A DNA stretch of 26,664 nt, from positions 1-26,664 of the forward strand of contig JAYZDF010000041.1 of the NCBI GenBank assembly GCA_036337945.1, given 5' to 3'. This document shows positions 7,792 to 14,786 of this stretch, piece after piece. The notes under the pieces were generated by a model, which ran no database searches, was not told the origin of the DNA, and saw only the letters and a list, made by a program, of their open reading frames with translations. Both the position numbers and the translations under genes were made by a program. The stretch's first letter is position 1; each line of letters starts with the position of its first letter. Source of the stretch: JAYZDF01 sp036337945. Its GTDB lineage: Bacteria > Myxococcota > Kuafuiibacteriia > Kuafuiibacteriales > Kuafuiibacteriaceae.

Positions 7792-9084
7792 CTACCGGTC
7801 GCATTCCCCGCCAATCATATTTATCGAACCAAATGTCGGAACAATATCAGCGAGGAGACCACCTTCAACCAACCTTGGAAGCGACGAGGTAATTGGAAAA
7901 CAGGGAGGACGGACGCGGATTTTCCAAGGCTTACCACTGCCTTGGGACACTATGTAAAAGCCGAGCTCACCATTAGCACCCTCGACGTATGAATAGGCTT
8001 CGCCGGCCGGAACCTGAATCCCATCAATAATGATCTTGAAGTGATTCATGAGTTCTTCAATCGCATGATGAACCTTTTCTTTCTTCGGCATGATGAGTCG
8101 CGGATCTTCAACGAATAACGTTTCGGGCGTGTCTTTGATTTGATCTAAGCACTGTAGAATAATTTTTCGACTCTCACGAATCTCCCTCATACGAACAAGA
8201 TAGCGATCATAATTATCACCGTGGTCACCGACCGGGATATCGAAATCCACTCGGTCATAAACTGCGTAGGGAGCTGCGGATCGAACATCATAAGGAACGC
8301 CGGTGGAGCGCAAGCATGGTCCTGTCCAACCCCAATCAATCGCATCCTCTTTTGATATTGCTCCGACGCCTTTCATTCGATCTATGAAGATTCGATTTCG
8401 AGTCAGCAAACTTTCAACATCTTCAATGATCTCCATAATGCGGTCGAGCTTCTTTCGTAATCCTTCTTCAAAGCCTTCGGGCATATCAGCGACGACACCA
8501 CCAATACGAACATACGAGACCGTGAGCCGAGCTCCGCATAGCTCTTCTGTCGCGTCCCAGAGAAGATCACGCGCTTCTAGCAAATAAAGAAGACCGGTGA
8601 AGGCAGCAAGCTCCATCGTCGAAGCCCCGACACAGGTGCAATGGTCAGCCATCCGCGAAATTTCTGAGGCGATAACTCGAAGATATTGAGCACGTTCAGG
8701 AATCTTGATGTTGCATAGCTTTTCAACCGCCATCGCGTACGCACAGTTATTGATGAACGGAGAAACGTAATTGAGCCGGTCAGTGTACGGAAAAACCATC
8801 GTCCAGGTCGCATCTTCAGCACTCTTTTCAAACCCACGATGTAGATACCCCACGTCCACATCAATTCGCTCGATCAGTTCGCCATCGACCTGAACGCGAC
8901 ACTTCACAGTTCCATGCATCGCAGGATGGGATGGACCCATATCGATCATCATCTTTCCCTCTGAAGCGTCAGACAGATCGAGAGGGCCAAGACGTGGTAT
9001 AGAGGAGCGCTGTGAGGGTTCAATCTTGAGAGACCTGAGTTCTTCGGGAACTCGGTCCAGGGGTGACGACTTACTCATACACAC
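7792..9084 (-). CDS. nuoD: NADH-quinone oxidoreductase subunit D (complex I 49-kDa subunit)
   Basis: NuoD is the hydrogenase-like peripheral-arm subunit of respiratory complex I that helps form the quinone-reduction site. The 430-residue product has the family order: MIDMGPSHPAMHG (canonical GPxHPxxHG, with the quinone-site His), VGYLHRGFEKSAED, PYTDRLNYVSPF (quinone-site Tyr), IPERAQYLRVI, YVRIGGVVADMP, WTGPCLRSTGVPYDVR, PAGEAYSYVEGANGELGFYIVS and the C-terminal FGSINMIGGECDR, where most homologues end GSIDxVxGExDR. It starts at GTG 9084 or, equally likely, at ATG 9078 two codons in. No other nuo gene is in the window: upstream is a divergent cyclophilin gene and downstream an acidic ORF and a kinase. 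A TTGACA on the minus strand (9115-9110) could be part of a promoter very close to the start codon. Confidence 0.95.
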   Translation of the reverse strand: MCMSKSSPLDRVPEELRSLKIEPSQRSSIPRLGPLDLSDASEGKMMIDMGPSHPAMHGTVKCRVQVDGELIERIDVDVGYLHRGFEKSAEDATWTMVFPYTDRLNYVSPFINNCAYAMAVEKLCNIKIPERAQYLRVIASEISRMADHCTCVGASTMELAAFTGLLYLLEARDLLWDATEELCGARLTVSYVRIGGVVADMPEGFEEGLRKKLDRIMEIIEDVESLLTRNRIFIDRMKGVGAISKEDAIDWGWTGPCLRSTGVPYDVRSAAPYAVYDRVDFDIPVGDHGDNYDRYLVRMREIRESRKIILQCLDQIKDTPETLFVEDPRLIMPKKEKVHHAIEELMNHFKIIIDGIQVPAGEAYSYVEGANGELGFYIVSQGSGKPWKIRVRPPCFPITSSLPRLVEGGLLADIVPTFGSINMIGGECDR

Positions 9085-9125
9085 AGTATTTTGACTCTGT
9101 GTCTCCCGCTGTCAATTCATGGCTA

Positions 9126-9153
9126 AGGGTTAAAACCCTAAAAAAGAGATAAT
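9126..9153 (+). promoter_or_regulatory. Palindromic operator-like site plus -10 box before the cyclophilin gene
   Basis: A perfect 14-bp palindrome, AGGGTTAAAACCCT (9126-9139), lies in the gap between divergent nuoD and the cyclophilin gene. A good -10 hexamer GATAAT (9148-9153) follows it, so the palindrome would cover the -35/spacer region of a plus-strand promoter. There is no T-tract on the appropriate side for a terminator in either direction. Binding of a repressor or activator is inference. Confidence 0.35.
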
Positions 9154-9200
9154 TCGGCGGTCGATTGAATGTTTGGTGCTCTTGTGAGGTCAAAGCTCGC

Positions 9201-9794
9201 ATGGTAGCAGCGAAGTCACCCATGAAAAACACGAAAGCATTGTGGCTTACTCTCGCCACCTCAGTCCTATTCATTAGCGCGAATCCCGCTGAAGCAACCA
9301 AAGTTCAGCTAGAGACAACGATGGGTAACATCGTACTCGAACTCGACGCAAAGAAAGCACCAAAATCGGTCGCGAACTTCTTAATGTACACGAAGTCAGG
9401 TCATTACAACGGAACGGTCTTTCATCGAGTTATCAACAACTTCATGATCCAAGGTGGCGGTCTTGATGCAAAGATGAATAAAAAACCGACTAAAAAAGCC
9501 ATCACGAATGAAGCCGACAACGGACTTAAGAATGTCGTGGGCAGTGTAGCAATGGCTCGCACAGGGAATCCGCATAGTGCAACCGCCCAGTTTTTTATCA
9601 ACGTCAACAATAACGGATTCCTAGATCACAAATCAAAAGATAGTCGCGGATGGGGCTACGCAGTATTTGGGAAAGTCGTCAAAGGTATGGACGTCGTCAA
9701 TAAAATCAAATCTGTCAAAACCACCCGCGTGAATGGACGGGGAGATGTTCCTGTCAGCCCAATCACGATTAAGAAAGCAACCATCATCAAGTAA
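9201..9794 (+). CDS. Exported cyclophilin-type peptidyl-prolyl isomerase (PpiA-like)
   Basis: A cyclophilin catalysing proline cis-trans isomerisation, probably in the periplasm. A signal peptide (KNTKALWLTLATSVLFISANPAEA) precedes the domain. The catalytic-core motifs are VFHRVINNFMIQGGG (active-site Arg), MARTGNPHSATAQFFINV and NNGFLD, followed by WGYAVFGKVVKGMDVV. The compact length, about 165 residues after the signal, matches the bacterial PpiA/PpiB type. I chose ATG 9201 because GAGGT lies 10 nt upstream; ATG 9222 gives a more typical signal-peptide start but has no Shine-Dalgarno. An upstream in-frame ATG at 9165 adds a Cys-rich leader that does not look real. A palindrome and -10 box at 9126-9153 suggest its own regulated promoter. 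It converges on ybeY. Confidence 0.92.
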   Translation: MVAAKSPMKNTKALWLTLATSVLFISANPAEATKVQLETTMGNIVLELDAKKAPKSVANFLMYTKSGHYNGTVFHRVINNFMIQGGGLDAKMNKKPTKKAITNEADNGLKNVVGSVAMARTGNPHSATAQFFINVNNNGFLDHKSKDSRGWGYAVFGKVVKGMDVVNKIKSVKTTRVNGRGDVPVSPITIKKATIIK

Positions 9795-9814
9795 AGCTCG
9801 AAGATAATGCTCTG

Positions 9815-9839
9815 CGCGTTCCCTTTTATGGGGGACGCG
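9815..9839 (+). terminator. Possible hairpin terminator after the cyclophilin gene
   Basis: CGCGTTCCC (9815-9823) and GGGGACGCG (9831-9839) can form a 9-bp stem with one G-T pair and a 7-nt loop, about 20 bp after the stop codon. No T-tract follows on the plus strand, so it is at best a weak intrinsic terminator or a transcript-end stabiliser. Confidence 0.3.
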
Positions 9840-9870
9840 GCTCACCAAATCCAACACTAACTGTCCTGCC

Positions 9871-9898
9871 GCAAAAGCGAAGAAACGGTGGCGCACCG
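9871..9898 (-). terminator. Candidate intrinsic terminator of the 7TM-HD/ybeY operon
   Basis: Read on the minus strand, CGGTG-CGC-CACCG (9898-9886) forms a short GC-rich hairpin 13 bp after the ybeY stop. It is followed by the pyrimidine-rich TTTCTTCGCTTTT (9885-9873). The 5-bp stem is short, so confidence is moderate. Confidence 0.4.
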
Positions 9899-9911
9899 GA
9901 TGGATCTTTAA

Positions 9912-10370
9912 TTAGGCACCGAGTGCTTTCGTAATCTTATTGCGAATTTGACGAGTTTTCTTTCGCATCAATTTAGCCTCTTCTGGAAACTCATGATCGT
10001 ACCCAAGAAGATGAAGAGTACCGTGTACTGCTAAGAGCTCTAACTCTTTGTCTAACGATACTTTGCGCGAATGTGCTTGTCGAATGGCGGTTTCCACACT
10101 GATAATGACATCTCCGAGGGGCATCAAGTGTTCAAGCCCTGGAAACTCAACCGATTCATCATAAGCAAATGCTAAAACGTCGGTTGGTTTATCTTTTCCG
10201 CGCCACTGCAGATTGAGCTCATGAATCTCTTGATCGTCTGTGAGTAGAATGGAAACATCGCGTTCGGTCACTCCTTCAAAAATCAGGGTCTCATTGACCA
10301 CTCGTTTCAGACGACGTCCGTCACCGCCTTGCGCGGCGCTACGGCTCCTTCTTAGAAATGAAATAGTCAT
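9912..10370 (-). CDS. ybeY: Endoribonuclease YbeY (rRNA maturation / ribosome quality control)
   Basis: A 152-residue metal-dependent single-strand endoribonuclease of the UPF0054/YbeY family, involved in 16S rRNA 3'-end maturation and ribosome quality control. The signature HGTLHLLGYDH gives the three zinc-ligand histidines H116, H120 and H126. Other conserved parts are ILLTDDQEIHELNLQWRGKDKPTDVLAF and LGDVIISVETA. It starts 10 bp downstream of the 7TM-HD phosphohydrolase stop and is surely cotranscribed with it, repeating the widespread pgpH-ybeY gene order. The N-terminus has a basic, Gln/Gly-containing stretch that is not part of the core. Confidence 0.96.
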   Translation of the reverse strand: MTISFLRRSRSAAQGGDGRRLKRVVNETLIFEGVTERDVSILLTDDQEIHELNLQWRGKDKPTDVLAFAYDESVEFPGLEHLMPLGDVIISVETAIRQAHSRKVSLDKELELLAVHGTLHLLGYDHEFPEEAKLMRKKTRQIRNKITKALGA

Positions 10371-10380
10371 GTCTTAATCC

Positions 10381-12681
10381 TTATCCAATTTCTTGCCGGC
10401 TCTTGAAGTCATCAATATACCTAACATTTGGTTGCTTGATGACATTCGGGAATTGTTTTGCCAATACCTCAACAAAGCTACCGGATATAGCGAAAAGATC
10501 CGCCAACGATAAAGGACAATGATCAAGTTGCCCCGAGGCAACGGTCTCACTGATCACTTGACTGGTTACAGCTTCTATCTCTGGCATGTCGATCAATTGT
10601 TCTTTCGAACGATTGCGGAGCGCAGATTCAACAGCATCCGCTAACATCACTAGTCCCGCCTCCCTTACATTCGGCTTTGGACCGTTATAACGCAATTCGC
10701 TTCGCACCCGCGGAAGCAGCGAAGAGTCCTCTAAGTTCCAGTCTTGATTCGCCGTCACTATCTGATTCCCGTGATGTTGTGAAATTACTTCAAGAACGTC
10801 CGCGCCCAAACGAAACGTCTTTCCTAATTCCAAGCTCTTTTTAACGTGTCGTCCAATCAGCTCGTAATTGGGCGGTTCGTGGACTGCCGACATGCCTCGG
10901 AGGTCCTGATTTTCGCTATATGCGGCCGGGTCTTCTAGTTTTCCCACGTCATGAAAGTAACCAGCTACGCGAGCAAGAAGTGGATTCGCACCAATCTTCA
11001 TCGCACTCGCTTCAGCCATTGCACCAACAACAATCGAATGGTGATAACTACCGGGTGCTTGCAGTAATAATTCGCGCAGAAGAGGATGATTCAAATTACT
11101 CAACTGCGCGAGTCTTAGTGGGGAGGTATGACCAAACAGAACCTCAAATACCGGAATGAGAAGCAATGCCAACCCCCCAGAAAGAAGGCCAGAAATGAAC
11201 GCTGCTCCAATATCTTGAACGCGGTCCATCGTAATTGCTTGCTCATGTAGCGCGAGAAGCCCAACCGTAACGGCTTGCCAAAATCCGCACCAAAAACCAA
11301 CGGCCAGCAGCTGCCTTCGAGGATTTCTCCCTGTCTTCACTGTTGCACCTGCGAGTGCACCCATAAGCGTATAGATCGTGTACCCGAGGCTTAGGTCCAT
11401 CATCCATCCTGCGGTAATAGCTAATAACGGAAGAAAAGATGCGCTAGCAGTAAAGCCGAGCATAACGCGGCAAACAATTGCTCCGAAAGCAACGGGAACG
11501 AGAAAGTGAATCGCAGACAAGGTTACCGGGTCTTTAGGATGTAAGTAAGCTGTCCCAAGACGATAATTGGTCCAAAGTAATAGCAAAGTAACTAGATATA
11601 AGCTTGTCACTAAAGCGAGGTCTCGACGTCTTGGAAGAAAGTCGTTAATGCTGCTTCGAAAATAAACAAATAATGCGAGCAGTAAGAAAAAAATGATGGC
11701 TGCACTGCCAATAGGTTTAAACAAGTGCGACTCTCGAGAACGCCAATTTAACAAGGAGTCTAAAATGAGTTTATCTCGCATACTCACCTCTTCTCCGCTC
11801 CTGAGAATAAGGTCACCTGTCGCGACTTGTATCAAAACAGGTTGTATTGATTGCCCTGCAGTTTGAATTCGTCTTTGTGTTTCCTGCTCATTTAGGCGAA
11901 AGTTTACCAAAACTAACCTTTTAGAAATTTCTGTTATGCAGCGTCGAAGTTCTAAAGAAAAGTGGGTAAGTTTCTCAGCGCTCAGCTTTGCGATATATTC
12001 TCTGGCTTCTTCCACCGATAAAACACTTGTAAAATCTGTAAGCGTTCGCTCGTGCTTCGCATCGCCATCAACACCCAAATAACGAACCCTCACTCCCTTT
12101 TTTACTTGAAACTCAATAAGCTTCTTATCTTCGGCAATTTGCTTTTCATGAACGAGTTGAACCAGTAACAAAATTGCATCACGAATTTTCACGTCGGATT
12201 TATTTTTCAGTAAGAGTTCGTACCAGTTTTTTTCGACGAAAAATCCTAGTTGGCGCATGAAGCGCTCGGCGTCCACTGCTTCGCCAGGTGGATTCGATTC
12301 TTCATCGAATACACTAAATGCGTTATTGATTCTTTTCTTGAGGACAATACTCGGTTGGGCTGCAAAATCGAGGACAGGCATAACGGAGGCCATCGCTTCG
12401 TGTCTGAGCCTAGACTCCAGTTCTGTATCGCGAACAGTAATATCAATTGGGCTTCTTAGGTCTTGGGGGGCAATCGCGCCGACGTCTAACTCTGGCAGGC
12501 CAATAAGCGCATGATCACTTGCCGGTGATGACATCAGGCCTACTCCGCAAGCAATAACCCCAAAAAAAACAAAAGTATTGAGCTTCGAAATAAGTCTTCT
12601 CAAAGGGATTGTATTAGATTTTGCTTCACCAAGCATTCTTCGATTCCAGGTTGCCGAAAAACGTAGTCTTGAGCAAGTCAC
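10381..12681 (-). CDS. 7TM-HD family phosphohydrolase (PgpH-like, HDIG domain)
   Basis: A 766-residue membrane phosphohydrolase of the 7TMR-HD family; in Firmicutes the member PgpH hydrolyses c-di-AMP. The order is: N-terminal anchor helix at about 35-52 (TFVFFGVIACGVGLM); a large extracytoplasmic 7TMR-HDED-type domain to about 325 (SPIDITVRDTELESRLRHEA through ATGDLILRSGEEVS); a bundle of about seven helices at about 330-525; then a cytoplasmic HD domain with SYHHSIVVGAMAEASA and the metal-binding His-Asp pair FHDVGK at 577-578, followed by SQHHGNQ and ADAVESALR. It is intact. GTG 12681 is the longest start; ATG 12636 (MLGEAKSNT) would leave more space to the divergent speA GTG only 18 bp away. 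Whether this organism makes c-di-AMP cannot be seen here. It is followed by ybeY. Confidence 0.92.
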   Translation of the reverse strand: MTCSRLRFSATWNRRMLGEAKSNTIPLRRLISKLNTFVFFGVIACGVGLMSSPASDHALIGLPELDVGAIAPQDLRSPIDITVRDTELESRLRHEAMASVMPVLDFAAQPSIVLKKRINNAFSVFDEESNPPGEAVDAERFMRQLGFFVEKNWYELLLKNKSDVKIRDAILLLVQLVHEKQIAEDKKLIEFQVKKGVRVRYLGVDGDAKHERTLTDFTSVLSVEEAREYIAKLSAEKLTHFSLELRRCITEISKRLVLVNFRLNEQETQRRIQTAGQSIQPVLIQVATGDLILRSGEEVSMRDKLILDSLLNWRSRESHLFKPIGSAAIIFFLLLALFVYFRSSINDFLPRRRDLALVTSLYLVTLLLLWTNYRLGTAYLHPKDPVTLSAIHFLVPVAFGAIVCRVMLGFTASASFLPLLAITAGWMMDLSLGYTIYTLMGALAGATVKTGRNPRRQLLAVGFWCGFWQAVTVGLLALHEQAITMDRVQDIGAAFISGLLSGGLALLLIPVFEVLFGHTSPLRLAQLSNLNHPLLRELLLQAPGSYHHSIVVGAMAEASAMKIGANPLLARVAGYFHDVGKLEDPAAYSENQDLRGMSAVHEPPNYELIGRHVKKSLELGKTFRLGADVLEVISQHHGNQIVTANQDWNLEDSSLLPRVRSELRYNGPKPNVREAGLVMLADAVESALRNRSKEQLIDMPEIEAVTSQVISETVASGQLDHCPLSLADLFAISGSFVEVLAKQFPNVIKQPNVRYIDDFKSRQEIG

Positions 12682-12699
12682 TTAGGTTAGTTCTTTTTT

Positions 12700-14661
12700 G
12701 TGGACGCGTGGACTGTTAAGGATGCAATTGACCTCTATAACGTCAATGGTTGGGGACGTAAGCTTTTTAGTATCAACGAGAAAGGACACGTCATCATTGA
12801 GCCTAACGGTGAGGGTGAAGGACAAATTGACATAAAGCAAATTGTTGATGACTTAGTGCGTCGAGGTTTGACCTTACCGCTACTGTTGCGTTTTCCTGAT
12901 CTGCTTCGCGACTCTCTATCCAGAATTTGCAATTCATTTTACGAAAAAATCGAGGAGTACTCATATCAGGGCTCGTATCTTCCTGTTATGCCCATTAAAG
13001 TGAATCAGCAACGCCACGTAGTCGAAGAGCTTCTCGAGTTTTCTGGAGAATATCCGCTGGGTCTGGAAGCAGGAAGTAAACCGGAATTATTAATTGCCAT
13101 AACACTCATGAGTAAGCGAGGCGGACTGGTTGTCTGCAACGGCTACAAAGACCAAGCGTACATTGAAACGGCGCTCTTAGCACAGCACCTAGGCATCACT
13201 ACCCTGATCATTGTTGACCGTTTCGCCGAACTGGCTATGGTTGTTGACGCCGCGAAAAAATTAGATCTGAAGCCTCTCATTGGCATCCGCGCTAAGCTTG
13301 CTTCGAAAGGTTCCGGGAAATGGGCAGAGAGCGGTGGCGATCGGTCAAAATTTGGGCTGACGGCGACGGAAATTGTCGCTTGTGTTGAGCATCTCACCGA
13401 AGCCGGGATGCTTGATCAGCTCGTTTGCCTTCACTTCCACATTGGCTCACAAATCACAGCGATTCGTGCCATCAAAGAGGCTCTCAAAGAAGGCTCTCGC
13501 ATTTATGCAAATCTTTACAACATGGGAGCGCCACTTCGGTATTTCGACGTGGGAGGAGGTTTGGCTGTTGATTATGACGGATCCAGAACCAATTTTCATG
13601 CCTCGAAAAACTATTCCACTTCAGAATATGCGGCTGATGTCGTTGACGCGATCGCCGCTACACTTGATGAAAGTAATATTCCTCATCCAACAATTATCTC
13701 AGAGTCTGGGCGAGCGCTCGTAGCTCATCATGCTGTTTTAGTCTTTGATGTATTAGGCAGATACGAACCTTCAATGCCTAGCCCAGTAGATTTATCACAG
13801 GCAAGTACAGCGGATGAACCGAAGGTGATCGAAGATTTGCGAGAAGTCTATAAACTCGTATCGCGCAAAAATTATCAAGAGGCATATCATGACGCCCTAC
13901 AGCTGAAAGAAGATGCTCTTTCAATGTTTCGGCTAGGAATTCTCGACTTACGCCAACGTGCTCAAATGGAAGAGCTGTTTTGGGCGACCGCCCATCGAAT
14001 ATGGAGAGTTGTCAAAAATCTCGATTATATTCCTGAGGACTTCGAGGGATTGCAAAAGCAACTCGCCGAAACTTATTTCTGCAACTTTAGTGTGTTCCAG
14101 AGCGTCCCTGATTCATGGGCTGTGAATCATCTATTTCCTACGATGCCTATTCATAGACTTAATGAAAAACCGACGAGAATGGGTACGCTGGCTGACTTGA
14201 CGTGCGATAGTGACGGGAAGATTGATCAATTCATTGATTTACACGACGTAAAGGACACTTTGGAGCTTCACGACTTTAGAGAAAACGAACCTTACTTTTT
14301 GGGAATCTTCTTAGTGGGCGCGTACCAAGAGGTTCTGGGTGACCTACACAACTTATTTGGGGATGTTAATGCGATACACATCCAATTGGACCACGAGACT
14401 GGGTATAAAATTCGTCATATCGTAAAAGGTGACACCATCAAAGAGGTGTTGGGGTACGTAGAGTACGATCCGTCTATGATGTTGTCTGATCTTCGACAGG
14501 CAATCGAGTTATCTTTATCGAAGCGGAAAATGACCTTTGAACAAAGCGCAGTCTTGGTTCGACACTTTGAAGCAAGTCTGTCGGACTACACCTATCTGGA
14601 ACAACCGCATCTCGCAGAAACATTGTTGGCCTCTGTTGTTCCACAACCAGCGACAGAATAG
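12700..14661 (+). CDS. speA: Biosynthetic arginine decarboxylase
   Basis: A 653-residue PLP enzyme of the SpeA family (fold III decarboxylase), converting arginine to agmatine and CO2 for polyamine synthesis. The N-terminus WTVKDAIDLYNVNGWGRKLFSINEKGHV is the family signature, so the GTG at 12700 is close to the true start. PLP Lys is K100 in MPIKVNQQ. FHIGSQ, the phosphate-binding glycines of FDVGGGLAVDYDGS, ESGRALVAHHAV and the catalytic Cys in LTCDSDGKIDQF are all present, as are the insertion and C-terminal domains characteristic of SpeA rather than LysA. The length is normal. No speB or ureohydrolase gene is nearby. The start is only 18 bp from the upstream divergent GTG, so its promoter must overlap the other gene's 5' end or leader. 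Confidence 0.96.
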   Translation: MDAWTVKDAIDLYNVNGWGRKLFSINEKGHVIIEPNGEGEGQIDIKQIVDDLVRRGLTLPLLLRFPDLLRDSLSRICNSFYEKIEEYSYQGSYLPVMPIKVNQQRHVVEELLEFSGEYPLGLEAGSKPELLIAITLMSKRGGLVVCNGYKDQAYIETALLAQHLGITTLIIVDRFAELAMVVDAAKKLDLKPLIGIRAKLASKGSGKWAESGGDRSKFGLTATEIVACVEHLTEAGMLDQLVCLHFHIGSQITAIRAIKEALKEGSRIYANLYNMGAPLRYFDVGGGLAVDYDGSRTNFHASKNYSTSEYAADVVDAIAATLDESNIPHPTIISESGRALVAHHAVLVFDVLGRYEPSMPSPVDLSQASTADEPKVIEDLREVYKLVSRKNYQEAYHDALQLKEDALSMFRLGILDLRQRAQMEELFWATAHRIWRVVKNLDYIPEDFEGLQKQLAETYFCNFSVFQSVPDSWAVNHLFPTMPIHRLNEKPTRMGTLADLTCDSDGKIDQFIDLHDVKDTLELHDFRENEPYFLGIFLVGAYQEVLGDLHNLFGDVNAIHIQLDHETGYKIRHIVKGDTIKEVLGYVEYDPSMMLSDLRQAIELSLSKRKMTFEQSAVLVRHFEASLSDYTYLEQPHLAETLLASVVPQPATE

Positions 14662-14695
14662 ACGGGCTCAGGTCACGCCCATTCATCCGTAGCGC

Positions 14696-14775
14696 GAGAA
14701 AGGAGGAGAGGTACATCTTATCGCTTGGTTTCTTCTCAATTTGATAATATGGTTTTCCCAGTTAGCAGCGGCTGA
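14696..14775 (+). promoter_or_regulatory. speA-pcnB intergenic region: strong purine-rich SD-like tract and extended -10 box
   Basis: GAGAAAGGAGGAGAGGT (14696-14712) is a near-perfect anti-SD complement, yet no ATG follows within range; the first possible start is TTG 14725, opening a 16-codon ORF that ends at TGA 14773-14775. TGATAATAT (14742-14750) fits an extended -10 element and could start a pcnB transcript about 30 nt before its GTG. Both readings are by eye. Confidence 0.3.
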
Positions 14776-14786
14776 TTGGAAAAATT

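Noticed and set aside
9165..9200. Extension of the cyclophilin to ATG 9165
   Set aside because: It adds a Cys-containing stretch before the signal peptide and starts only about 10 bp after the probable -10 box.
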